Origin: Diphasiastrum complanatum
Taxonomy: Eukaryota; Streptophyta; Lycopodiopsida; Lycopodiales; Lycopodiaceae
Length of the DNA: 64,000 bases
Assembly (NCBI GenBank): GCA_029204225.1
Contig: CM055111.1
Span: 29,036,340 to 29,100,339, forward strand
Direction: 5' to 3'
Part shown: in pieces, positions 55,501 through 58,047 of the stretch
How positions within the stretch are numbered: the stretch's first letter is position 1
Layout: the number at the start of each line of letters is the position of its first letter
Position numbers and translations under genes: made by a program
The notes under the pieces: generated by a model
What the model was told of the DNA's origin: nothing
The model's input: the letters and a program-made list of their open reading frames with translations, nothing else
Databases searched by the model: none

Positions 55501-57552
55501 TGGAAAATTCCTTGATAGCAAGCGAATCTGAGTGACACTACTAGTTTTATTGACAAGGAATATGGATCGACCTCCAACAATTCACATTTAATTGAGATAA
55601 ACCTCCACAATTATTCCAAATTACTGCAAAATATCTTCTCCCATCTGTGATGGATGGAAAATGGAATACTCAGTTAAAGACCTGAAATTATTTTTCTCTT
55701 GCCAGTGATGGAATGCAAGATGCTTTCTCCCTCTATAATGGACTGAAAGCTTGTTTCTCTATCAATGAACTGTTAAAAAAATCACCTGAGCAGCACAGAA
55801 AACAATCTCCCTTAGCCCTGGAGAGTGCTTTGAAGCCAAGTTATAAACATATAACCACATAGAGCATCACATGTAACATAAATGATCAGAAAAGTGATGA
55901 AACATATAACAATCTCCAACAGAGATCTACGTCCGATCAGCTGATTTTATAAGTGGAGGGGACTATCACACACACCTCTCTCTTGGGGCAAATTTTGAAT
56001 GAAAGTTGTCTTAGGGGTCTCAATAGCACCCCTCCGCCTCCTTGAACATGTGTCCATCACTGTATCCAAGTCTGAGAGGTCAAGGCGCCCACTTGGGTTT
56101 ACTTGCATATTTAGTTGGCATGTCTAGTTGTATAAAGACTAAGGATGTGATTAATTGGCATTCGAACAAATGGATGGCTAACTTGTCAACCTTCTGGACA
56201 ACTCATACTGCCCTGACTGAGTCACTTTTGTTCACATCCCAGTCGTTGCAGATTTCTTGCTGTTATTAGTCTCATATGCCCATAGAGTTATTGGCTATAA
56301 GCTTGTTTAATTTGATGCTGTTTGGAAAAACTTTGCACTGCGTTTGGAAAACTGAGCTCGCTTCTGCAGGACTCTGTTTCAGATCCTCTTAGATGGTCAG
56401 ACTGTGGAGATGTTTTTCTTACTCATGGGTGTTCATACATATTGCAACCTTCCTTTGTATCAGGGCAACATATAATTTTGTCTTATTTCTTTAGTTTAGT
56501 GTGTTATATTCATACATATCACATCGTTCAACAAGTTGTGAATGTATACCATTTCCCATCATTTTATGTAATCTGATTCATTACTTGATGTTGTCCAACT
56601 TCAGGAAAGACATGTAATCTCCTTACCTTTTTAGATTTTTTTAGACATATAAATCAGGAAAGGTGTGCTTACTAAAACTTTTTTAATCTCAACTCGGTTC
56701 AGGATATAGTATTGGCAGCAAGTTATTCCCTTTGCCTGGTTTTGGAACTTTTTCATGCTTTATATCATTTATCTTGTGCAACTGTTGTAGCTTTTGCAAT
56801 ATTTCCTGTGCTGAATTAATTTTTTTTTTCAGGTTTATATCTCGCGAGGATATCTGGAAGGTTTCTCTCTTATAGCAGACAGTGCTTACATTAGTGCAAG
56901 TTTGGGGCGCATCATGCGTGCTCTCTTTGAGATATGCCTGCGTCGAGGCTGGTGCTCAATGACATCTATGCTTTTAGAATACTGCAAGGCTGTAGATCGC
57001 CGCCTCTGGCCTCATCAGCATCCTTTACGCCAGTTTGACACCATACTCTCTCCAGAGGTAATGGGATGAGAAGATTTTGCAAGCTGGATCTAGTCTTTAT
57101 AATATTTCTCTATGTCTGACAAAGATGGCAAATTTTATAATGCAAAAATGTCTCATGCAGGTTTTGTACAAGTTGGAAGTAAGAGGGACCGACTTGGACC
57201 ATTTATATGATATGGATGAAAAAGAAATTGGAGCCCTGATACGCCATCCTCATGGAGGAAAGGTTTGCCAAAAGCATACGTCTTTTCAGAATCCAGATCC
57301 AAATGTGCATCTTAACTATTCCAGTACAGAAAGCATAAGTTCTTACGGGATGTGAGCTTTGTTTCATTGTTTATCGTTCAACAATAATCAAAATCTGGGC
57401 TGTCATTCCATTTGGTAGCCTTGAGTTTTTTTTTCTATTCAATCTGCTTACTTCTTTCGTGGAACGTGCAGCTGGTTGTTCAGTGTCTACGAAACTTTCC
57501 ATCTATCACTCTCTCCAGTAATATAAGCCCGATCACCCGCACAGTCCTTCAG
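10075..57552 (+). CDS. DEXH14: DExH14/ASCC3-type RNA helicase, 23 exons, partial at both ends
   Basis: This is the plant counterpart of ASCC3/Slh1, a Ski2/Brr2-like helicase with two cassettes. In yeast and animals the family splits collided ribosomes in the ribosome quality control trigger complex; that role is inferred here. The 23 exons encode about 1,094 residues: an N-terminal region (window residues 1-390), helicase cassette 1 (about 390-790) with [33 protein letters not shown] and GRAGRPQFD, a winged helix (about 786-860), and the first part of Sec63 unit 1 (about 880-1094). All motifs are complete, all splice sites are GT-AG, and all 22 introns are phase 0. Exon order and content follow human ASCC3 up to its ITRTVL segment. 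The start codon lies upstream and cassette 2 downstream of the window. BRR2 is less likely because the linkers follow ASCC3. Confidence 0.95.
10828..10893 (+). CDS. DEXH14: Helicase exon 2
   Basis: It has 22 codons ([11 protein letters not shown] to QMLLQ) between a CAACAG acceptor and a GTGAGA donor. With exon 1 it matches the ASCC3 stretch SGDELQDELFELLG...IEKLLQ. Confidence 0.88.
10991..11095 (+). CDS. DEXH14: Helicase exon 3
   Basis: It has 35 codons ([13 protein letters not shown] to PSYGTQ) after TTGCAG and before GTCAGA. It continues the N-terminal region towards the charged EKR-rich linker. Confidence 0.88.
11605..11922 (+). CDS. DEXH14: Helicase exon 4 (charged linker)
   Basis: It has 106 codons from [21 protein letters not shown] to KPGENL. 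The basic coiled [13 protein letters not shown] and the YEEVHVPA segment correspond to RREEKRIARREKK and YEEVRIPY in human ASCC3. The acceptor is AATAG and the donor GTAAGT. Confidence 0.92.
12458..12574 (+). CDS. DEXH14: Helicase exon 5 (Q-motif-like)
   Basis: It has 39 codons, [11 protein letters not shown] to [27 protein letters not shown] is the stretch that precedes the Walker A loop in ASCC3 and BRR2 helicases. Confidence 0.94.
12733..12792 (+). CDS. DEXH14: Helicase exon 6 (motif I, Walker A)
   Basis: It has 20 codons, [25 protein letters not shown] is the ATP phosphate-binding loop of cassette 1. The acceptor is CTACAG and the donor GTACTC. Confidence 0.96.
13041..13650 (-). mobile_element. 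Decayed Copia LTR fragment with primer site
   Basis: GCTCTGATACCA at 13041-13052 reads TGGTATCAGAGC on the minus strand, the methionine-tRNA primer site of plant Copia elements. The sequence to its right would then be the 5' LTR. Its right edge is uncertain and no coding part is recognised. It is an old, broken fragment. Confidence 0.5.
13820..13975. repeat. AT-rich imperfect inverted repeat
   Basis: The left arm near 13829 holds GATACTGATACTAATAACAT and the right arm up to 13975 holds GTCAGTATCAGTATTAG and related TACTGATAA units. The arms are imperfectly complementary and could form a hairpin. A small MITE or simple local palindrome are both possible. Confidence 0.45.
14020..14051. repeat. 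32-bp near-perfect palindrome
   Basis: The left half GTTCCGGAACGGAATG faces CATTCCGTTCTGGAAC with one mismatch and no spacer. It lies in intron 6, just after a poly-T run. Confidence 0.9.
14600..14671 (+). CDS. DEXH14: Helicase exon 7
   Basis: It has 24 codons, [20 protein letters not shown] then APMK. This is the first half of motif Ia (APMKALAAE), which is completed in the next exon. Confidence 0.94.
14769..14885 (+). CDS. DEXH14: Helicase exon 8
   Basis: It has 39 codons, [18 protein letters not shown] to RELEETQ. It completes motif Ia and carries KELTGDMQL, the conserved LTGD of Ski2-like helicases. Confidence 0.94.
15090..15251 (+). CDS. DEXH14: Helicase exon 9 (TTPEKWD and DEVH)
   Basis: It has 54 codons from [10 protein letters not shown] to ARTLRQ. 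It holds TTPEKWD (motif Ib) and the Walker B box DEVH at 15180-15191, the ATP-hydrolysis motif that names the DExH class. Confidence 0.96.
15569..15634 (+). CDS. DEXH14: Helicase exon 10 (motif III, SAT)
   Basis: It has 22 codons, [20 protein letters not shown] then LE. SAT at 15608-15616 couples ATP hydrolysis to unwinding in this superfamily. The acceptor is GTCCAG and the donor GTTTTT. Confidence 0.94.
15845..15997 (+). CDS. DEXH14: Helicase exon 11
   Basis: It has 51 codons, [20 protein letters not shown] to NEICYNK. It includes [12 protein letters not shown], matching the RPVPL segment that opens RecA domain 2 in ASCC3 and BRR2. Confidence 0.93.
16137..16220 (+). CDS. DEXH14: Helicase exon 12 (motif IV)
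   Basis: It has 28 codons, [10 protein letters not shown] to [17 protein letters not shown] is the motif IV strand of RecA domain 2. Confidence 0.93.
16817..16891 (+). CDS. DEXH14: Helicase exon 13
   Basis: It has 25 codons, [20 protein letters not shown] then YGLMK. Sequence is variable here in the family. The exon is supported by open frame, phase 0 at both ends, and TTTCAG and GT splice sites. Confidence 0.82.
17004..17135 (+). CDS. DEXH14: Helicase exon 14 ([10 protein letters not shown])
   Basis: It has 44 codons from [15 protein letters not shown] to LFSTGLLK, with [19 protein letters not shown], conserved in ASCC3 and DExH14. Its donor opens a 26.4-kb intron. Confidence 0.95.
17136..17939 (+). 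other. Intron start and probable decayed 5' LTR of Copia 4
   Basis: The first few hundred bases look like ordinary intron. The part directly upstream of the primer-site-like sequence at 17940 should be a decayed Copia 5' LTR, but I could not place its left edge. No coding motif is seen. Confidence 0.45.
17940..20446 (+). mobile_element. Copia fossil 4 (primer site, leader, gag, integrase remnant)
   Basis: TGGTATTAGAGC at 17940-17951 is a near match to the methionine-tRNA primer site. A long leader follows. Gag starts near 19116 ([17 protein letters not shown]) and runs to about 19800 with the UBN2-type [25 protein letters not shown]-knuckle remnant lies near 19830 and integrase C-terminal sequence near 19950-20130. 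The reverse transcriptase and a matching 3' LTR are not found. It is an old fossil with many breaks, much shorter than a whole element. Confidence 0.75.
20447..21076 (+). repeat. TATA-bearing repeat with LINE-like 3' tail (RepX copy 1)
   Basis: This non-coding unit begins TGTTGAAGGTTTCGAAGACC. Its first 310 bp recur at 41795-42438. It has a TATAAATA box at 20664-20671. Its last 70 bp (GATGTACTTTCTACTTGTCTTATGTGCC onward in parts, hairpin at 21016-21029, then AGACATTAATA) resemble the 3' end of the LINE family described below. It could be an LTR of an unknown element, a non-autonomous retroposon borrowing the LINE tail, or an LTR fragment joined by chance to a truncated LINE 3' end. Confidence 0.6.
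20664..20671 (+). promoter_or_regulatory. TATA box within RepX copy 1
   Basis: TATAAATA lies in a GC-poor context, about 35 bp upstream of a CATTTTTAAGAGAGC stretch conserved between the two RepX copies. This spacing would fit a transcription start there. The second copy lacks this box. Confidence 0.45.
21074..21141 (+). repeat. (TC)n microsatellite before LINE-A
   Basis: About 68 bp of nearly pure TC with one TTTC interruption. It lies directly after the tail of RepX and directly before LINE-A. Confidence 0.95.
21142..22130 (+). mobile_element. LINE-A, internally deleted derivative
   Basis: It starts straight after (TC)n. ATG at 21154 opens an ORF1-like frame (proline/alanine-rich, then [20 protein letters not shown] and a short coiled coil). 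Around 21535-21545 it jumps in frame to the ORF2 C-terminal region ([17 protein letters not shown]), so the RRM, endonuclease and reverse transcriptase are absent. After a TAG comes [14 protein letters not shown] and later [10 protein letters not shown]. The 3' end has the hairpin ATGCC-TTTC-GGCAT at 22066-22079, AATAAA at 22092-22097, and a TC tail to 22130. At about 0.99 kb it keeps both LINE ends. Confidence 0.85.
21154..21639 (+). CDS. LINE-A fused ORF1 start / ORF2 C-terminal remnant
   Basis: A 161-residue open frame. Residues 1-127 or so match the start of ORF1 in LINE-B and LINE-2 (compare [15 protein letters not shown] with [15 protein letters not shown]). The last 33 or so match the ORF2 C-terminal extension ([13 protein letters not shown]). 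The join is in frame, so it could make a small chimeric protein. Whether it is expressed is unknown. Confidence 0.6.
   Translation: MPPRKLPCSPCHAGCLRATQAAPAFVAGIANNAANIAAFAAAVVSSASASAAPKSLADPPTQPSAPIAGFRRIPKPTASSFSSSTQESAPIPYTPSKSTEVFSSWQEDQFKADFQNMKLELLQLKEMVATLRSLIAHEDPRCVALMVREMLILMRDLCGIA
22638..23516 (+). CDS. LINE-B ORF1 (coiled coil plus RRM-like), C-terminal part
   Basis: The longest clean part of ORF1, 292 residues ending at UAG 23514-23516. From about residue 75 there is a coiled coil ([19 protein letters not shown]...). From about residue 175 an RRM-like block follows ([40 protein letters not shown]), then a C-terminal domain ending [14 protein letters not shown]. This order matches the L1-type RNA-binding ORF1p. 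The proline-rich N-terminus (from 22134) is in other frames because of indels in C-rich repeats. Confidence 0.75.
   Translation: MPLHLTPLMTHLPLLLQLSPPSLMAAPLIQLLFCLLTLFFPHRSLLTLPPSRHHSLQPIFRIRLLNQLNFFHLGRFPIFRYEISQLKGTITSLINEKKLLQSKVASLEQSIVKQAVASESTTNMLRELETKIEKQHEEALSWASVLKKGTKPSAPISSIISATISEEKSRDQKSHNIRVRGVLDTQDALAEAKRFLDITLGHRTEGLDTAWRTTRDAATLILRFTSLESRRDALRCRAKLRGTTIYMDDDLAYIQVEERHKAFQAARESGRRVIYRDGQVCFLDSAPSSSQC
23517..25799 (+). CDS. LINE-B ORF2: endonuclease and reverse transcriptase, 3' truncated
   Basis: It is open from the codon after the ORF1 UAG, in the same frame, with no ATG before the first endonuclease motif. Endonuclease: VWNCDGL (23580-23600), [38 protein letters not shown], the full APE-type set. 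Reverse transcriptase: [61 protein letters not shown], and YADD at 25698-25709. After RWGLGVN it runs into a short out-of-place tail at the deletion joint, so the KTKVMVF thumb and C-terminal finger are missing. About 760 residues remain, against roughly 1,100 expected from LINE-2. Confidence 0.88.
25916..26139 (+). other. Possible LINE 5' fragment, then T-rich joint
   Basis: Straight after the LINE-B tail comes a proline-rich frame ([20 protein letters not shown]) like the ORF1 N-termini of the LINE family. After two T-runs it is replaced by a Gypsy gag leader. It may be the 5' end of another LINE cut by the Gypsy insertion, but it is too short to be sure. Confidence 0.35.
26140..28015 (+). 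mobile_element. Gypsy fossil 3 (gag, protease, start of reverse transcriptase)
   Basis: A plus-strand Ty3/Gypsy fossil. Gag (about 26140-27000) has [10 protein letters not shown] and the FSYLFPDLP segment, then a CCHC knuckle ([14 protein letters not shown], about 27047-27088), protease ([10 protein letters not shown], about 27217-27246) and the first reverse-transcriptase blocks ([32 protein letters not shown], about 27750-28015). LTRs, RNase H and integrase are not seen. It is broken, with several breaks, and ends abruptly at a Copia fragment. Confidence 0.85.
28016..28480 (+). mobile_element. Copia fossil fragment (protease to pre-integrase)
   Basis: This short plus-strand piece carries the Copia protease-to-GAG-pre-integrase stretch: a [20 protein letters not shown]-like segment, then [20 protein letters not shown] and CRSCILAKM. 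It is joined directly to Gypsy fossil 3 on the left and the hAT end on the right. It is a small broken fragment of unknown age. Confidence 0.75.
28500..28560. repeat. GTTTCGAAAC motif cluster at the hAT left end
   Basis: Several TCGTTTC, GTTTCGAAAC and TTTGAAACGA motifs lie just inside the terminal repeat. Related clusters occur at 41721-41794 and 42254-42305. Subterminal motif arrays are typical transposase-binding sites in hAT elements; the link here is an inference. Confidence 0.6.
28819..28931. repeat. Perfect 15-bp inverted repeat inside the hAT
   Basis: GAACTTACTACTTAG at 28819-28833 is exactly complementary to CTAAGTAGTAAGTTC at 28917-28931. Between them are repeated ACAAGTTAC units. 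Confidence 0.85.
29194..29451 (-). pseudogene. hAT transposase acidic C-terminal tail
   Basis: An 85-residue frame rich in D, E and S ([20 protein letters not shown]). It ends [13 protein letters not shown]. Many plant hAT transposases end in such an acidic tail. Together with 29794-30382 it forms the remains of one transposase gene with introns. On its own it is not diagnostic. Confidence 0.5.
29794..30382 (-). pseudogene. hAT transposase remnant with BED zinc finger
   Basis: The N-terminal part (30158-30382) has the BED-type pattern DPLWDH...[13 protein letters not shown], a DNA-binding finger. The next part (29794-30153) has [20 protein letters not shown] and [13 protein letters not shown]...[12 protein letters not shown], the hAT block upstream of the dimerisation region. 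The two parts do not read through together, and the RNase-H-like core that belongs between them is missing. Confidence 0.7.
30511..31012. repeat. Compound AC/TC microsatellite tract
   Basis: About 500 bp dominated by (CA)n, (CACT) variants and (TC)n runs, including (CA)n at 30511-30554, (TC)n at 30926-30954 and pure (TC)n at 30977-31012. A CAGTGATGGTGACTG phrase flanks the last TC run on both sides (30962-30976 and 31012 onward). Long frames translated from it are repeat artefacts. Confidence 0.95.
31075..32415 (+). pseudogene. LINE-2 ORF1 (frame-shifted)
   Basis: ATG at 31075 ([20 protein letters not shown]) opens a proline/serine/alanine-rich N-terminus. It continues in another frame through [20 protein letters not shown] and a coiled coil ([18 protein letters not shown]). 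The RRM-like part ([40 protein letters not shown]) and C-terminal domain ([30 protein letters not shown]) end with UAG at 32413-32415. It needs at least two frame changes to read through, so this copy is dead. Confidence 0.8.
32416..32597 (+). pseudogene. LINE-2 ORF2, first part (endonuclease start)
   Basis: It is in the same frame as the ORF1 [23 protein letters not shown] leads to [12 protein letters not shown] (endonuclease motif 1), then [17 protein letters not shown] (motif 2). It is cut at 32597 by Copia 2. There is no ATG between the UAG and the first endonuclease motif, as in LINE-B. Confidence 0.88.
32593..32597. repeat. Left target-site duplication of Copia 2 (CTACC)
   Basis: CTACC precedes the left LTR and is repeated at 37836-37840 after the right LTR. 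It lies inside LINE-2 ORF2 and confirms a simple insertion. Confidence 0.94.
32598..32986 (-). repeat. Copia 2 left (3') LTR
   Basis: 389 bp, TGTCAAATTCC to TTTCAACA. It is close to the 37446-37835 LTR and to both Copia 1 LTRs. Confidence 0.94.
37434..37445 (-). other. Copia 2 primer-binding site
   Basis: GCTCTGATACCA, reading TGGTATCAGAGC on the element strand, directly abuts the 5' LTR. It is the methionine-tRNA type. Confidence 0.93.
37446..37835 (-). repeat. Copia 2 right (5') LTR
   Basis: 390 bp, TG...CA, followed by the CTACC duplication. About 7 substitutions and one length difference separate it from the left LTR. Confidence 0.94.
37841..41380 (+). pseudogene. LINE-2 ORF2, second part (endonuclease to C-terminus)
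   Basis: It resumes at [11 protein letters not shown] after Copia 2. The endonuclease continues with [36 protein letters not shown] and LSDHSFLSF. The reverse transcriptase (about 39250-39960) has [44 protein letters not shown] at 39831-39842 and [19 protein letters not shown]. The rest is in another frame: [12 protein letters not shown], then the zinc finger [19 protein letters not shown] (about 40812-40870). The C-terminal extension (about 40985-41380) has [13 protein letters not shown], the PIP-like [14 protein letters not shown], and [10 protein letters not shown] in a third frame. In-frame stops near 37890 and 39179 and frame shifts near 40000 and 41300 disable it. Confidence 0.9.
41571..41636 (+). 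repeat. (TC)n tail of LINE-2
   Basis: About 62 bp of pure TC follow CTTTCTTCT at the LINE-2 3' end. Confidence 0.95.
41721..41794. repeat. Right-end fragment of a second MITE copy
   Basis: It matches the right end of the MITE at 42254-42311 (ACAGTCGTTTCGAACACTGA, then a GTTTCGAAAC-rich stretch ending near GAGACAATG). The left part is missing. It abuts the start of RepX copy 2. Confidence 0.6.
41795..42438 (+). repeat. RepX copy 2, interrupted by a MITE
   Basis: The sequence from TGTCGAAGGTTTCGAAGACC to GTAGTCACTCTTCTTCTTC matches 20447-20757, with the MITE at 41974-42311 inserted in the middle. The TATA box of copy 1 is deleted here. It runs into a (TC)n tract at its right end. Confidence 0.8.
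41974..42311. mobile_element. hAT-type MITE (about 338 bp)
   Basis: It is flanked by 8-bp direct repeats GCACCTGC (41966-41973 and 42312-42319). The empty site is present once in RepX copy 1 near 20610 (GGCACCTGCCAGG). The left end has CAATGTTTCATGGGCTCGTT and the right end its approximate complement (GAGGAAACATTG). Both ends are rich in GTTTCGAA motifs. The left 150 bp match the end of the hAT at 28482, the likely source family. It has no coding capacity. Confidence 0.85.
42459..42517 (+). repeat. (TC)n microsatellite
   Basis: About 58 bp of pure TC after a CCCCTCCC-rich lead-in at the end of RepX copy 2. No LINE follows it, so it is a TC tract without an adjacent LINE. Confidence 0.95.
42518..43540 (+). 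other. Intron 14 right end
   Basis: AT-rich intron sequence with no recognised element or gene. It ends in a (TA)n run, a T-run and the TTTGTAG acceptor at 43540. Confidence 0.7.
43541..43606 (+). CDS. DEXH14: Helicase exon 15 (motif V)
   Basis: It has 22 codons, [20 protein letters not shown] then [13 protein letters not shown] is motif V, identical to the ASCC3 consensus. It follows the 26.4-kb intron. Confidence 0.96.
43877..43942 (+). CDS. DEXH14: Helicase exon 16
   Basis: It has 22 codons, [20 protein letters not shown] then MQ, the conserved stretch leading to motif VI. The acceptor is ATTCAG and the donor GTTTAC. Confidence 0.95.
44234..44356 (+). CDS. DEXH14: Helicase exon 17 (motif VI)
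   Basis: It has 41 codons, [16 protein letters not shown] to [15 protein letters not shown] carries the arginine-finger motif [13 protein letters not shown] matches the ASCC3 stretch that follows. Confidence 0.96.
44558..44707 (+). CDS. DEXH14: Helicase exon 18 (winged-helix start)
   Basis: It has 50 codons, [20 protein letters not shown] to [18 protein letters not shown] and [15 protein letters not shown] are the winged-helix signature of Ski2/Brr2 helicases. Its donor opens the 9.3-kb intron 18. Confidence 0.95.
44708..46480 (+). other. Intron 18, left part: no gene recognised
   Basis: Ordinary AT-rich intron with no transposon or coding motif that I can name. It ends where the (TC)n tract and LINE-F begin. 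Confidence 0.6.
46481..46533 (+). repeat. (TC)n microsatellite before LINE-F
   Basis: About 52 bp of pure TC directly abutting the 5'-truncated end of LINE-F. Confidence 0.95.
46534..46900 (+). mobile_element. LINE-F, 5'-truncated LINE 3' end
   Basis: It begins AGCACAGACCTGACATCTTG, matching LINE-2 from about 41361 (ACAGACCTGGCATCTTGACA). It continues through the 3' UTR with TTTATGCTCCCACA and a decayed hairpin, then ends ATTAATAAAGCTTTC with a (TTTC)n tail to about 46900. It holds about 140 bp more 3' UTR than LINE-2, including a GACGACGAC run. The truncated left end sits directly on (TC)n. Confidence 0.88.
47076..48010. repeat. Tandem duplication, two copies of about 461 bp
   Basis: Copy one starts CATTCTACGTAAATTTTCTA at 47076 and copy two CATTCTACATGAATTTTCTA at 47537. 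The whole unit is repeated with scattered differences and small indels, including GAGGGAAAGCAAGGCCTTAT in both. No protein motif is recognised. It may be an intronic segmental duplication or part of the long terminal repeat just downstream. Confidence 0.85.
48060..48678 (+). mobile_element. Probable Copia 5' LTR remnant with primer site (+ strand)
   Basis: TGTATCAGAGCC at 48667-48678 is close to the TGGTATCAGAGCC primer site. Upstream is a TATATAA box at 48364-48370 and a 31-bp tandem repeat at 48289-48350. These look like the U3 and promoter of a plus-strand Copia LTR. The left edge is uncertain. No coding region follows in this orientation until the fragment at 52700. It is a broken fossil. 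Confidence 0.5.
48289..48350. repeat. 31-bp tandem repeat, two copies
   Basis: CTTAATGATAACTTTGTCTA and onward at 48289-48319 is repeated at 48320-48350 with one difference. It lies about 15 bp upstream of a TATATAA box, the usual place for LTR enhancer repeats. Confidence 0.9.
49330..52690 (-). mobile_element. Copia fossil 3 (decayed relative of Copia 1 and 2)
   Basis: The left end keeps a decayed 3' LTR (about 49330-49580, still showing GGGGTAAAATAGGCATTTAT). Parts from left to right on the plus coordinates: RNase H (about 49640-50100), reverse transcriptase (about 50100-51130), integrase (about 51600-52250) and the protease/pre-integrase region (about 52280-52690, [18 protein letters not shown]). 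Gag and the 5' LTR are missing. It is much more diverged than Copia 1 and 2, so clearly older, with many breaks. Confidence 0.85.
52695..53200 (+). mobile_element. Inverted Copia fossil fragment
   Basis: Plus-strand sequence of the same Copia family, facing fossil 3. It shows the acidic linker ([11 protein letters not shown]-like, about 52770), [12 protein letters not shown] (about 52970), and a reverse-transcriptase stretch [15 protein letters not shown] (about 53042-53085) followed by [10 protein letters not shown]-like sequence. It is short and broken. It joins fossil 3 near 52690 head to head. Confidence 0.7.
53201..54013 (+). other. Intron 18 right end with duplicated acceptor
   Basis: AT-rich intron. 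Its last 70 bp contain a duplicated copy of the exon 19 boundary (see 53945-54036). The true acceptor is probably TCTAGCAG ending at 54013. Confidence 0.7.
53945..54036 (+). repeat. Duplicated 3' splice site of exon 19 (26-bp direct repeat)
   Basis: CAGGTGTTGACAGATTCTGG and six further bases occur at 53945-53970 and again at 54011-54036. The second copy is the start of exon 19. The first includes the CAG acceptor and 23 exon bases, then runs into intron-like sequence. In exon 19 phase, the first copy meets a TAA after about 12 codons, so only the second gives a working exon. Confidence 0.93.
54014..54226 (+). CDS. DEXH14: Helicase exon 19
   Basis: It has 71 codons, [20 protein letters not shown] to MNESE. 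It includes [13 protein letters not shown] and [12 protein letters not shown], the end of the winged helix and the bridge to Sec63 unit 1. The acceptor has a tandem TAG/CAG choice at 54008-54013. Confidence 0.94.
54389..54544 (+). CDS. DEXH14: Helicase exon 20
   Basis: It has 52 codons, [20 protein letters not shown] to KINILLQ. The [13 protein letters not shown] and [10 protein letters not shown] blocks are conserved in ASCC3 Sec63 unit 1. Confidence 0.94.
54545..56832 (+). other. Intron 20 (2.3 kb)
   Basis: No gene or nameable transposon is seen. The middle (about 54950-55990) is A-rich and repeat-like without clear termini. It ends with a T-run and TTTTCAG at 56832. Confidence 0.65.
56833..57057 (+). 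CDS. DEXH14: Helicase exon 21 (Sec63 unit 1)
   Basis: It has 75 codons, [20 protein letters not shown] to ILSPE. It includes [15 protein letters not shown] and [20 protein letters not shown], the most conserved Sec63 helices of this family. Confidence 0.95.
57161..57262 (+). CDS. DEXH14: Helicase exon 22 (helix-hairpin-helix)
   Basis: It has 34 codons, [20 protein letters not shown] to HPHGGK. This is the helix-hairpin-helix part of Sec63 unit 1 ([12 protein letters not shown]). Confidence 0.94.
57472..57552 (+). CDS. DEXH14: Helicase exon 23, last in the window
   Basis: It has 27 codons, [20 protein letters not shown] then ITRTVLQ, followed by GTAATA. ITRTVL starts the fibronectin-like part of Sec63 unit 1 in ASCC3. 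The next exon lies beyond 64000. Confidence 0.93.
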
Positions 57553-57829
57553 GTAATAAGTTCTTGCAATAGCTACTCACGGTCCAGATGATACCAAGAC
57601 ATTACCATAACATGGATCCGTTTGTTCAATTACATAAAAAAATATGTTGGATCTGTGCAAATCCATGGTTGTTTGGTTATTCGTCCCTAGAATTGTTTTG
57701 TTGATCTATAGACTGATACCCATGCATCTTTTTAAATGATCTGCATGTAGGTTTCAATAATTATGCTTCCCACTTTTGAGTGGAAGGATCGGCTGCATGG
57801 CTCATCACTACGATGGTGGATTTGGGTTG

Positions 57830-57832
<3 letters not shown>
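57553..57832 (+). other. Start of intron 23
   Basis: Ordinary intron up to a GTGGATTTGGGTTGAG phrase (57816-57831) that directly precedes a TC microsatellite. The same phrase precedes the TC tract at 60006. Confidence 0.6.

Positions 57833-57889
<57 letters not shown>
57833..57889 (+). repeat. (TC)n microsatellite before LINE-G
   Basis: About 57 bp of pure TC, directly abutting a 5'-truncated LINE. Confidence 0.95.
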
Positions 57890-57892
<3 letters not shown>

Positions 57893-57985
57893 GAGACGTT
57901 TTATATGCTCCTAGAGTATCATACACACTTGAGATTTACATATTTTGTCTTTTATACCCTCGGGTAATTATAAGACATTAATAAA

Positions 57986-58045
<60 letters not shown>
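57890..58045 (+). mobile_element. LINE-G, very short 5'-truncated LINE 3' end
   Basis: Only about 100 bp of LINE 3' UTR (GAGACGTTTTATATGCTCC, matching 22006 in LINE-A). Then come the hairpin TACC-CTCG-GGTA at 57955-57966, ATTAATAAAGCTTTC and a 55-bp (TC)n tail to 58045. Confidence 0.88.

Positions 58046-58047
<2 letters not shown>

Noticed and set aside
54950-55990. A-rich middle of intron 20 as a transposon
   Set aside because: It looks repeat-derived, but I found no termini, duplications or coding motifs to support a call.
10075-57552. Helicase as BRR2 (spliceosomal DExH12/13)
   Set aside because: The linker, [23 protein letters not shown] and Sec63 segments follow ASCC3/DExH14 more closely than BRR2.
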